Assembly: GCF_963678975.1 (NCBI RefSeq)
Contig: NC_089280.1
Coordinates: 19,583,863-19,647,862, forward strand
From: Dysidea avara
Taxonomy: Eukaryota; Porifera; Demospongiae; Dictyoceratida; Dysideidae
DNA length: 64,000 nt
Reading direction: 5' to 3'
The notes under the pieces were generated by a model, which was not told the origin of the DNA, ran no database searches, and saw only the letters and a list, made by a program, of their open reading frames with translations. The translations under genes were made by a program, and so were the position numbers. Positions within the stretch are counted from its first letter, which is position 1; each line of letters opens with the position of its first letter. This document shows, piece by piece, positions 1-11,155 of the stretch.

Positions 1-898
1 TTAGACACACTCTCTTTTATACTCTCTTGTTACTATAATATACTGCTTTAGTGCAATAGGCAGAACAATAATATTGTACTGTACTGTTGCAGTGGCTAAA
101 TATTTTATTTTACAACTAGCCCTAATTTGAGACCGGTAGGGGGAAGTAATAGAATATCATTAATGTGCAGTTCTGTTTGAAAGTATATACTTTGTTATAA
201 CTATCCAAACACATGATGGAGAGCTTGTGTAGCAATGTGTCAGTGAAAGAGAAGGCTACATAAAGGGAGTTCTTATACCAAGTATTACCAACTATAGGAG
301 CTGGTCTAGGGGCATACTCCCCTAGGGAATTTTGATGAACAGCTATGGTCCTTGAGGTACATTTTGTTTCAGTTTCTGTATGTAGTAAACTGTAAAGAGG
401 TCATTTTAAAATGGCACACAGCTACATATATATGTAGCATTGTACTATTCAGTACAGCTTGCTATGTTAGTCCGAGTTTTAGAAGCCCATCACCATTTAC
501 AACTATACCCAAATGTCACTTACAACTGGCCTTTTGACCACAACTGGCCCCCTGTTTTAGTTCCTGGTACTATACTGTGATTCCTCACTTGTCATAGAGA
601 ATAAACAGGCAGTAACTCCAATAGATCATTCAGCTATTGATATGACTGCTCCATTAGAACATATTAATGACATACTTCACTAAGTTAATTGCAGGCACTA
701 ATTTTATTCACTACATAGCTCACAAGCCATACAAAGTTAATATTTTTTTTAATTATTAAGGGAGTGTAATTTAAACATAAGATGGGAACTGGAATATTAT
801 TAGGTTGAATTGTTTTGTTATTAGAGCTTTACAGTGACCAGCACTGATTTAAAGAGCATTGCAGTATTACACGTACATAATTATTGGGTAATAGCACA
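1..898. repeat. Left copy of ~0.9 kb direct duplication
   Basis: This block is repeated at 16832-17727 in the same orientation with only a few substitutions and a one-base difference in a T run. The match begins at the first base of the window, so the true left end may lie outside. It ends near 898, immediately before a MITE at 907. It contains no convincing gene; a 61-codon frame at 352-537 is present in both copies but looks like chance. The right copy lies about 2.2 kb upstream of the intact receptor gene, so this left copy may stand in the same position relative to a further paralogue outside the window (inference). Confidence 0.9.
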
Positions 899-906
899 AT
901 GACAAA

Positions 907-1110
907 TGTGACTGGATCTACAAAAAGAGGTCTTATAGCCTTTCAATTGCATGCTCGGCTACCCATAAGTTCACATGTGAATATGGTACTACCCTGAAAT
1001 TTGGTCACAATAATTGTGTAGTGTAATTTGAAGGTGATACAATAAAAACAGGTGGAGTTATGATTAGTCAAATTGGGAATTTGAAAAGGCTTTTCACAGA
1101 TCCAGTCACA
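907..1110. mobile_element. MITE, TGTGACYGG terminal repeat family
   Basis: A 204-bp element. Its left end TGTGACTGGATCTACAAAAA is mirrored by an imperfect inverted copy ending in CCAGTCACA. The flanks read AA on both sides. The same ends occur at 7312-7548 and 47121-47386, and in diverged form at 52256-52497. It has no coding capacity. It starts where the similarity between the two 0.9 kb duplicates stops, so it inserted into, or beside, one copy only. Confidence 0.75.
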
Positions 1111-1520
1111 AATAAAGAAAGCCATCTGCACTCTCAGAACACCAATGTGTTATAGTTGTCAACATCTCCACTTCTCCTCTGCCTCATGTTGATAACCATG
1201 ATGTCCCATTCGTGGTCAGGTTTAAAATATGACCTCTTTTTAATTAACCTTAATCTTTCAGTATTATAATGTGCTCATGCATGATCTTACCATGCCAAAG
1301 TAGAACTGCCTTTTGAAAAATTACAGGCCTGCTTAATGTTTGAAACTGCCCCTAAGGTGCCTTGTCGGTATGCATTTCAACCAGTGCTCATTGTACTTAA
1401 GCTTTAATCAATGTACATTTGCATTTGTAGCTACACCATTCGTGCATAAAATTCTGTATAATATAGTTACATGCATTTTGAAAGTCACTCTATGTAATCA
1501 ACACATATAGACATATATAC

Positions 1521-4500
1521 TTAATTATTAAAGTCATCACTGACACGTCCTTCACGATACTCATTATAATTATAAGCACGATCAGGAATATTCAATGACT
1601 GTACAAAATTATTTGAACGTTGATGAGGGGTTTTCGTGCAATACATCTTTGCTAACTTCTTTTTCAATATAACAAATGCACCAGTAATATCAAAGTGACA
1701 GGTGAAGGTGAGAAAGTGATAGAGTACAATGATGGCAAACTGGAAAGAGGCAAAACTGATCATGATATTTGCAATGAGAGACAACGAAGAATTGTGATTA
1801 GCAGCTGCAATATACACCATTATAAGATTCACTAATAAGATCAGTTCTTGCTGGTTTATTGATTGTGTTTATTAGGACGAATGTACCCATGGAATGCAAC
1901 AAGTATAGTACGTTCACGTTGAGCTGAATCCTCAAAAGCATTTAATAACTCATGGATGCAATTACACATGATCTTGAATTTTGGTTCATTTGTAGTACTG
2001 CTTGATCCGCTAAAAATATTTTGAAATCTTTTTGTTCAAATGTTTGACATAATATTTACAGCCAATCAAAATTTTCACAATACATTTCCTATGGGGAAGC
2101 CATATAAGTACAGTGTCCATTACAGCCCTTTCCCAAACTTTTAATGGAGCCAAACCGTACATGTCTGTTGTTGACACCTTTACTGTTACCAATAATCATC
2201 TGGTTGGCTGAAATGTTAACTCTGTTGAGAAAAATCCACTTTTAATTTTTAGCTGTTTTTTAGGATTCAGCTCAATGTGAACATACTATAGTGCAAGAAT
2301 GAAAGTGGTGATTATTAGTGTGAACTGTACAGATAGCACAGTAGCAGCAAATAACACATTACGTACAATAATGTATATGGCTACCCAATAATAGTACCGG
2401 ACTTTGTACAATCCTTGAAAAGCATCCAGTATAGGAATAAAACAGTTTATTATTTTAAATTGTAAAAGGTACCTTGTAAACAACAAGATAATGTTGAAAG
2501 GAATGAGCAATAGAAACAACACAAGACATGCTATGAACAGTATGGTAAACTTTACACCAAACAATGGAACACTGGCATCAATAGACCACACTAACCATTG
2601 ACGACCACTTGGCAATTCAGTCATGGTAGAATAAGAAAACAACACTGTTGATACTGCTCTGAGGATACCTGTGTAGGATAGTAGAAACAATGTAGCTAGT
2701 ACAGGTAGAGATCTGGTATATGTTAGTCTTTGTATTCTGTATGAGTAGCGACTTGCAATAATAATGAAAGTAGCTATCAATATGAGATACAATGGACAGA
2801 GTAATTGTAGCCACATCTTAGCATAGCTGTCCATTCCATTGTAAAAACAGGTCTCAACACCCAAATCCAAATTTGTTAAAGAGATGAACAATTTTAATGG
2901 CTTAAATACCTTTAGGAATACAGAATCATTGATACTAACAATGTTAGCATAAAATATTATTCCATTGATAGTTCCATTAGTAACTGTAAGGTTAAGAAGG
3001 CACAGTAACACTACCAAAACAATTCCTGCCACTATTACTATGAGGGTGATGAGAATATGTACATTAGTACACTTCATACACCTTGATGATGCAAATACCA
3101 TACTAAGTCCATGTTGACATTGTGAACACAAGATACCACTCCTCTTGACCTGACAATGTAAGTCAGGAGTAGTCAAACTGATAGATGATGAGTGTGGCAA
3201 ACAATAATCCATGGGACAAGTGGATAAGAAATATTTTGTGCTATTTTGTAATGTATCGCAATATATCCAGCTGTTTGCAGGACGTTGAATAGTGGCATCA
3301 TCAATGTCACAACTTTGTACGTGGACAGGTAAGGCATGACTAGTCAGCTGTGGGACACAGTCACATGATCCATCAAGTAATAGGAAGCCTACTGGGCATG
3401 GCAAGAGCTTTACATAAAAGGCCTCATATTGTTTATATATATCAGGTTGAACTGTTAAGAATAATTCACATTCTGCACTAGAATTAGAAACAATGGTGAA
3501 ATTAAGTGTTCTGCAGCAGTTAGTTAAAATATTTATCAACTCATTTTGATGAGCAATCCTACAAGCTGATTTTAGTAAAGAAGTTGCATGAGTTTCTGCA
3601 TAAATTATAATGCTCTCTTCAGTGTAGTGCACAGATAGGCTTACTTGTAGCCTCTGGCCAGGGTACACAGGCCCTAATGTATCAATACTACAATTATATA
3701 CACCAACTTGAGAACAATAACACATTTTTGTGTTATAGTTTAACTCTAATGTTTGATTATAAATATGAATAATTTGCTGATTTACAATCTTGGGGTGGAA
3801 GCCATAGAAAACTGTATTGGGAAGCCACCTACAGTGTGAAGTATAATAATTGATTGATGATGGTATATCAGTTATCTTTGGTGGACCAATGTTATTATTG
3901 AATACAATATTGTAATGACTTGTAGGTATTTCAGAAGCTTGTATACTGGAAAAGACATAGTGGATTCATTTTGTAATTATTGTCATCTACATCAATGAAA
4001 ATAGGCCGTGCAAAAGAATTCTGAGTAAATGAAATGTTTGTATATTCCACCACTGTGATGTAAGAATGCTGGGATTTTAAGGTAATAATTTTAGCACAGT
4101 TGTTAAAAGAGAAGTCTATCACACCATGCACGGAAATACACTGCAAATGACAATATACTAGCGAAGTAAACACTAATGACAATACTTCCATTTAATGTAA
4201 CCTCAAAATTTTGGAAATCAAAGACACTTTCATATTTAAGAACACAAATGGTATGCGAAATAGTAACCGTTCCACTTATTTTAAGCAAAGTATTATGAGT
4301 ATCCTCATTAACTGCATTAATTAATTGGCCATAATTTTTATCAAACTTTTATAATCACAATGCTAGGTTGATTAGTGATCAGCGATATATTACCACTGGT
4401 TGTTTTAAATGACAATAAAGGTGCACTTGGAAAGGGACGTTGATGTACTGGGCCAAATACTCGGTTGGAATAAAAGTGATACTCCACAAAGCTAATATTT

Positions 4501-5444
4501 GTATTGGTGTCAAACATCAAAATATAAAAAGCTGCTCTCCACAATTTATTATCATAAGCACTTTTTTTTCAAAGGTGCAGTGTGCAAAACACACTTGGTT
4601 CAAGTAAGTATTTGACTGAAGAATAACACTTACCATTGGTTTGTTTTGGGATATTATTCTAGTAAAGACTGAATTTTTAATAGCAACAAAAACACCAAAG
4701 CTGGTCTGACTCATTGATATTTTAAGAGCTGTACCATCATACTCATCAATACTATAGTGTCAGTGCTATGATTATCGGTTCCGCTAACAGTCAGGTCAGT
4801 TATTAGAACTACATTAACTGGGTCTATTGTGAAATATAAACTTTGAGGATTGAAAAATGACAATTTAATTCCATGTAGTCACCATCATCTGAATACAACA
4901 GTTTATTATCTAAATTCATGGTAACTTTTTCAAGATAAGATGTTCCCAAAAAAATTAATATTTGTAGCCCAACTTCATAAAATGTTACATTTCTTATTTT
5001 GCAAGATACACACAGCATCACTCTCACACTGGTTTCACACTTTCTGCATTCACAGTAACCATGTTTTTTAAATGTAATATTTGATATAGTTACATTCTTA
5101 CACGTGACAATGACAATAGGTTGTGACAAACTGGGATGAAACTTTAGCACAACTGGAGGTAAAGAATCACCAACAATTCCATGAAATGAAACATTTTCCA
5201 CAAACGCAATAATCATTTCAGTAGAAACTTGATATTCACCAGGTAAAAAATGGTACTCAATATCTGATTCAGTAAACATCAAACCGTTACCACGACATTC
5301 ACTAAGTATAGCACAAGTCTGGAATGGACAACTAGAGTTTACTGAATTATCAGGTGACACATGACATACTGTGGTAGCTTGCTGCATACCCAGCAAATCA
5401 TAAAGCACCAGAAAACCAAACCACATCATGATGCACTCTGGCAT
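1521..5444 (-). pseudogene. Broken paralogue of the beta-helix/multi-TM receptor
   Basis: Reading right to left, fragments in changing frames line up with the intact paralogue at 11156-14596. They are a signal-peptide start (ATG at 5444, or more likely the MM pair near 5426-5429), a Cys- and Asn-rich beta-helix-like ectodomain (5444-4824, then short frames to 3931), a long intact piece from about 3940 to 2286 with the Cys-rich neck (CSQCQHGLSMVFASSRCMKC, near 3130-3070) and six or so membrane helices, and a last helix with cytoplasmic tail (1832-1521). I see frameshifts near 4800, 4530, 4300, 4150, 3945 and 1865. A MITE at 1906-2288 interrupts the seventh helix and contributes the stop codon TAG at 2288-2286. 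With the element and one TA removed, the flanking residues align without gaps to the intact paralogue. Function is lost unless an unusual splicing pattern rescues it. Confidence 0.85.
1906..2288. mobile_element. 383-bp MITE inserted in receptor pseudogene, TA target
   Basis: The terminal inverted repeats start TAGTACGTTCACGTTGAGCT on the left and end in CTCAATGTGAACATACTA on the right, flanked by TA on both sides (1904-1905 and 2289-2290). A near-identical copy lies at 56109-56492. TA duplications suggest mobilisation by a Tc1/mariner-type transposase, which is not present in the window. The host reading frame aligns with its paralogue once the element and one TA are removed, which fixes the borders to the base. 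Confidence 0.9.
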
Positions 5445-7242
5445 GATAATTGGTAATAGTCATGGATATGCATTTAATTGATGTTTCATATCATACCTTA
5501 AATGTGTATGGATACCAACACAACTTGTAGTTTCAATTTCTACAATACTATAGGTTGCTATGCAATGAAAACATGTACATTTTATTTTAATGCTAGTATG
5601 TAAATACATACAAAACTGTAATACAATTATGTTCATAGCATAATAATTGATGCACAAACAATACTGGTATGAAAAATATTGACAGCATTACTTGTTAATA
5701 ATAGCTGACTCCATGACAGAAAACTAATCATTCTTTAGGATTTTGTTTAGCTTTCTGTCCATGTTAAGCAGGTAATGTACACTGCAGGAATTAATACTAT
5801 TACACTTCTGGAAAGCCTGAGGGTTTTCCAGTTGTAGTTGTTGGATTTTAGCCCCATGCAGAGCTTCACCCCTAAAGGGTTAGGATTTTTTATTTACTAT
5901 AACCAAAAAGAGGCACACATGAATATTTACCTATAATAGCTAGCTAGCTAGCTGTATTCCAAAATAATTATCACATACATTATGCAGTGCTGGCCAGAAT
6001 ACACTGCATTAATGGAATGTAATATTATCTTATTAACCCAGCATCTTGCTATAAGAGAGCAGAGAGCTCCTATGTATATGCTGGAGTATTATCAATGGCT
6101 AAAAACTTTTTTTTTACAATTAACCAAACCTGAGACTGAAACAGGGATGAGGAGAAGAGTAAAGGAGGTATTCCTTGCAGATATATAGTTGAACTTAAAA
6201 CTAAACGAAATTTCTATTAGTGTTTGAAATTATGATACTCTATAATATTAATTATCATGGTTGTCCAAGCAGTGAGCTAGGGTTTGTGTAACAAAGTACT
6301 AAGGAGGGGAAGCCCGAAGGGAATTTTCCCCAAGGTCTGGGATGGCATACTTCCCAGGAAATTTTGAAAAATAACTGTGATGAGATTTAACCTGGAAGTG
6401 AGTTGAGAGAGGCGATTGAAATCTGGAAGAAAACAGTGGACTAATAAATTTAATGTATTTGCCCACATTATATTCCAATACTGTTATTCTTATTAACACT
6501 AACAATGTTAAAATCAGCTTAACAATCTCTGGACAGATGCATGCTAATAATCTATTAAATGTGTATGAGATTAGGAAGTACATGCAAGTTTAAGTTTCCC
6601 ACCAAATTTAAATACTTATGGCAAAAAGGCATCATCACACCAGTGAGACGAAAAGTTGCAGTTCCACACATGTGTCATGTAACTACAAAATGTGATTTGT
6701 AAGCAATTTTTATCTTTCAATATCAATAAAAACAGCCTTTATTTGAACAACAACTCTGCCTGTCACAGGAAGAGTTTCTATTCACTGAAATGAAAACACG
6801 ATGTTCTTTTATCTGTCACAATATACATAATGCGTATCACCATTGCATTTGTACGTGTGTTTCAACATGCTTTGTGTATACCGTTTTATGAATTACAAGA
6901 CTGACAAACAAATTTATTGTTGCTGTGTGAATGGTAAACTTGATTTTTAAAAAAACCTACCTCATTCTTTACATCCTCAATTCTCCACCTCCAAGGTCTC
7001 CATACTGTATTTGGTCCTTCTCAATGCTCAAGTATCTATCTGCTTCTTATTGTAATATACGTAGCAGGTATATTGATCTTATATGCAACTCTTTACTCTC
7101 AACCTCTAAGTAACTGATGGAACTAATATTGCATTTATATTTTATGTCAACATAGTCAAGGCGGTAGACCCTCGACCTTTATTTATCCGTACCCGAAATT
7201 GGAAGTGAATGTTCTATTAGAGTGATCTAAGTTATCTATGTG
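5445..7242. other. Non-coding spacer upstream of receptor pseudogene
   Basis: No gene is visible. It holds AT-rich sequence, a TAGC run near 5939-5952, and near 6300-6370 a C/G-rich segment (CCCGAAGGGAATTTTCCCC, then ...CTTCCCAGGAAATTTTGA) that resembles short segments near 310-340 and 9500-9540, so it is probably a degenerate dispersed repeat. There are no heat-shock elements like those upstream of the intact paralogue. Confidence 0.5.
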
Positions 7243-7781
7243 AGAAAGTAGCAATTGCCCCTTCTGAGAAACCACATACATAATATATGGATAATCCATA
7301 AATTCACAATATGTGACCCGGTCTGCAAAAAGGGGTCTTATAGCCTTTCCAAATTGTCAAGTTTGACTAATCATAGCTCCTCATGTTTTCAACACATCAC
7401 CTTCATATTACACCTAGCCATGGTGCTATGTTAGGGGTATAAGGGGACCAACTTTCAAGGTGATACCACATTCATAAGTAAAGTTACAGGTTGCCAAGTA
7501 CATGTAACTGAAAAGACTATAAGACCCCTTATCGCAGACCGGGTCACATATTTGATATCTCAGTTTTACGTTAGTAGAAGGTGTGATTGTCCAATGAATA
7601 TATATCATACATATTAGGTCTTGAAACAGGGCATATGTGAATCCCCTACATCGTGTATGTAAAGAGGCCACTGCTGCCCCCTCATATAGCTAGATAATGT
7701 ATTAGAGAAGCTTTAAATATCATATTATATCCCATAACCTATATATTATACATGCTATCCTTTTAAAACTTGGAGAGATTA
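7243..7781. mobile_element. Decayed half of a fold-back element, with nested MITE
   Basis: Segments at 7243-7300 (AATTGCCCCTTCTGAGAAACCAC) and 7660-7781 (...CTATCCTTTTAAAACTTGGAGAGATTACT) resemble the loop region and the right arm of the fold-back element at 22131-22745. The outer left arm is missing. A younger MITE (7312-7548) sits inside it, and the right end abuts another fold-back element at 7782. Confidence 0.55.
7312..7548. mobile_element. MITE, TGTGACCCGG family, TA target duplication
   Basis: A 237-bp element with near-perfect ends TGTGACCCGGTCTGCAAAAA and the inverted GCAGACCGGGTCACA, flanked by TA at 7310-7311 and 7549-7550. About 30 bp of each end can pair. It has no coding capacity and belongs to the same family as 907-1110 and 47121-47386. 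Confidence 0.85.
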
Positions 7782-8468
7782 CTATAGTAGAGCGGCATAG
7801 TGCGATAGTTGTGCAATTTTTTATACAATTATGAAGCTTTCCATAATATTATACATTGTATTCCTTGTGACATAACATTTTGAATATAGAGCCATCGCAT
7901 ATTTGACCTTTGGTGATGTTTACAGCCATTTTTGTATTGAAAATTCATCGTTTTTGTCTTTATCTCCCTGAGGCATCATTTTGCACAGTTTCACATTAAA
8001 GGTGCTGCTAAAACGAACTACTCAGCTTTTATTTGAAGTCAATAGGTGATTGCATTCCAAAGTTATGATGATTTATATTAACCATGAAATTCTATGAATT
8101 ACTTGCCCATTAGTAATTTACACCCCAAGGGAAAACTGTTAAGAATTTTATGACTTACAAAAATGATCATAACTTTGTAGTGAAATGAGATACAAACTTC
8201 AAACAAAAGTCAATATAGTTCTTAGACCAACACCTTTAATTTGATACCATGTTTTAACAGTGTAAAATAAAGCCTCAGGGAGACAAAGACAAAAATGATT
8301 AATTTTCAGTGAAAAAACAGCTCTAAAGATCACCAAAGGTCAAATCTTTAATGGCTCTATATCAAAAAACATATGTCATGAGGAGCACAATTTGTGTGGA
8401 AAGTTTCATAACTGTATCGCAAAGTGCACAAATGCCCTTTTTTGGTGCTATTCCGCTCTACTACTGTA
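7782..8468. mobile_element. 690-bp fold-back palindrome
   Basis: The two halves are reverse complements over almost their whole length, with scattered mismatches. Left-arm landmarks GTAGAGCGGCATAG, TTTGACCTTTGGTGAT and TTATCTCCCTGAGGC reappear inverted as GCCTCAGGGAGACAAAGA, ATCACCAAAGGTCAAAT and CTATTCCGCTCTACTAC. The centre is near 8125. Arms of about 300 bp would form a long hairpin if transcribed. It has no coding frame. This is the structure expected of a fold-back or long-arm MITE. Confidence 0.9.
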
Positions 8469-11155
8469 GACATGCGTATCTACAAGTTGAGACAATGGTT
8501 AATTATTTCTTATTAACATAAATTTATCTACAGCATTAGCTATGGGTGACACATTCTTGGCAGTATAATATTGCATACAGAATTTCCAAACATACAAGAT
8601 ATATGCTGTGGCTAGGCATTCAACTGTTATACTGGAATAATTCCGGGAATGATAGGTATAGTGAAAAGAATCAGGAAGAATTTTTAAGGAATAACTGGTT
8701 CAAAATTATTAGTTTTGCTTGTGGTGTAATGCTACACCACTGAAACAGTGTATGCATAAAAAGGTTGAAAAGATACTTTTAAATTAATAGAGCCTCTGAT
8801 AAAGCAGTCAAGTTTGAGTCCATAATTCTCTGTCTGCTATGAAAAAGTAAAATGTATTTAGCTAAAACCATGTCTTTCAATGTTACCTTCGACTTGTGGG
8901 ATACACCTGTTTTCCCACTGAATTAGTGTGTACATTATTTTATAATTTTGGCACTTGTTCCATGTAGCCATTAACCTGATGTATGGGTCAAACTAGAAAA
9001 GATGCTGTGATTAGTGTAGTAATGCATCTGAGTACACAATACAATGTTTTGCATTTCGTGCAGCAGGTAAGTTGTCTGAAGATGTGTTTTAAATTGACAT
9101 GCAGGTCATTAAGTATTCCCTGGTTCTGTGTCAGCTGCAATGAGCTGGTTGTGGGTTATAGCTATCAACAAGTCCTGTGGTAGTCAGGTAAATAAGCTTA
9201 TTGAATTCACAAGGCAATGGACAGTGCCATGGCGGGTTCAATTTTACCTGTAGAAACAAGTTCATGTAATCTACATTATTTTCAAGTCTATGTACATAAT
9301 ACATATTTTATTACACACAGAGGACATACCATACTGTATATGCATGCGTATCACCTAGTTTTAATAGTTTAAATTCATAATGAACTGCTAAAAAAATGCC
9401 AACTGCAGTAGGGGTGGTGGAGCAGGTCAAAAACCAACTTTGACGGTGAAATTTACACAATGGAGTATGAAGCTTAAGCATGCAACATATGTGAATGCTA
9501 TCCATCAGGATCTGGGGGCTTGTTCCCAGGGAAATTTCATTTTTTGTAGCTGTGAGAGAATATTTCAAACTATTTCACTATGTTTTTGCAAATAAATTAA
9601 GTAGTTACTTACAACTTTAAAGGAAATGCAGTTGTGCTGTAAAGCCTTAATATTTTTTAAAAATGTAAAAGTGACTGTTCTATTAGAGTAGTTGACTGTT
9701 CTATTCAAGTATCTCAATCTTTTCTTTGCAAATATTGTCCAATAAAAGTGGGGGAGGAGCATGCCCCCTGGCCCCAATCTCACCACCTATGGTCTGCAGC
9801 CAGTATTATCAACATAACTTATGTTGCAACTTCACTATGAGTACCTACCTTTAGAATTAATTTCTGGTCTGATTCATTCATACTGTGAGCACTTATTATC
9901 AAGTCAGTTTTTCCTGTGTCTCTTTGGTCACTGCATAAACCCACAATTAAAATTTTGCTGTTATGCATACATTTGAATTTGAGTTTGAATTCTTGGCACA
10001 GGATGTCATGTCATTATTCTTACATCGTTTCCAGTGCCCACTATCAAAATTCACATGGTCCAACATAAATACACCTGCATGTGAAACATGCCACACATGT
10101 AGGAAATGAATCCATATGGCACTGAAACATGTGACCAAATTTTGGAAAATCACCTATATGGGTACATTTGACACCTAAAATATTTAACGATTAAAACACA
10201 TACTTTATAGTGCAAATTTACTTGTTGGTGGTTTTAAGCCATTCTTAACACTTTAAATTACAAGACAATTCTTGAAATCCTTTCAAAACTGTGCCCTGAT
10301 CTTATTAGCAACCCACTAACATGAAAATTCTAATTATTTCAAGTGCATCAATATGAGTAATTTTCCAAAATTCAGTTACATATTAGTTATACCATGTGCT
10401 TTGCCTGGTATATACGTACTTGCCCTCAGGCCTGCAACACTCGGGCAAATGCATATATACTAGGCAAAGTACTCATGTTCAAGGTATAACTTTTACATAT
10501 ATATATATCCTTCTTTCAAATAACTATAATATTTCGTTTCCTAGATATAATGGAATGCAACTGCAATGAATTTTTAGATATTTTTACATAAAACTGCAAT
10601 GATTGGTCTTGGCATTATAAAATGCCGGGTGGGGGCAGACCGATTTACTTATTACCTTGGTGCACCTCCCGTTTCCACACCTTGGATCTACCCCTGATAT
10701 GAAACTGGTACAATGAGCCAGTAGTTTGCAGTCTAGAGTTTATATACTATATATGTTATATATCTGTATCTCAATGATAACATGTGTCAAGAACATAACC
10801 TGGGTTGTTTTTTAATGGTGGACACAAACATCACTACTACTGGGTGAGTATACCTTAACTACAACTATTATATAGCTGACAATATTGGGCGAAGAGGCAC
10901 TGCATCATTTGAAGATATTCGTATGTATAATGTGCTACTGATTACAAGCACAATCTTACAATATCAACAGAATGCACAAACAGCTATATACAGTGCAGTG
11001 TATGCATGGTATATGCTGTGACCTGTGTTAGAAATTTCTACACACAATTTGTGTTCTAATGATCTGTGAATACTTGTCTGTGCATGTGTCTGTGAGCACT
11101 GTAATAACCACAACCGATTACAATAAATAATTTTGTTCCAACAACAAATAATTTT
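8469..11155. other. Non-coding spacer downstream of intact receptor gene
   Basis: I see no gene. It contains a pair of CTATTAGAG-type dispersed dyad motifs at 9671-9720, a short C/G-rich repeat at 9745-9790, a 105-bp inverted repeat at 10386-10490 and AT-rich filler. The 3' untranslated region and poly(A) site of the receptor gene should fall near 11155-10900, but I found no canonical AATAAA on the minus strand close to the stop. Confidence 0.5.
10386..10490. repeat. 105-bp imperfect inverted repeat
   Basis: GTTATACC...GCTTTGCCTGGTATATA on the left pairs with TATATACTAGGCAAAGTAC...GGTATAAC on the right, around a loop near 10430-10442. It could be a tiny MITE or a hairpin relic. No target duplication is evident. 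Confidence 0.6.
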
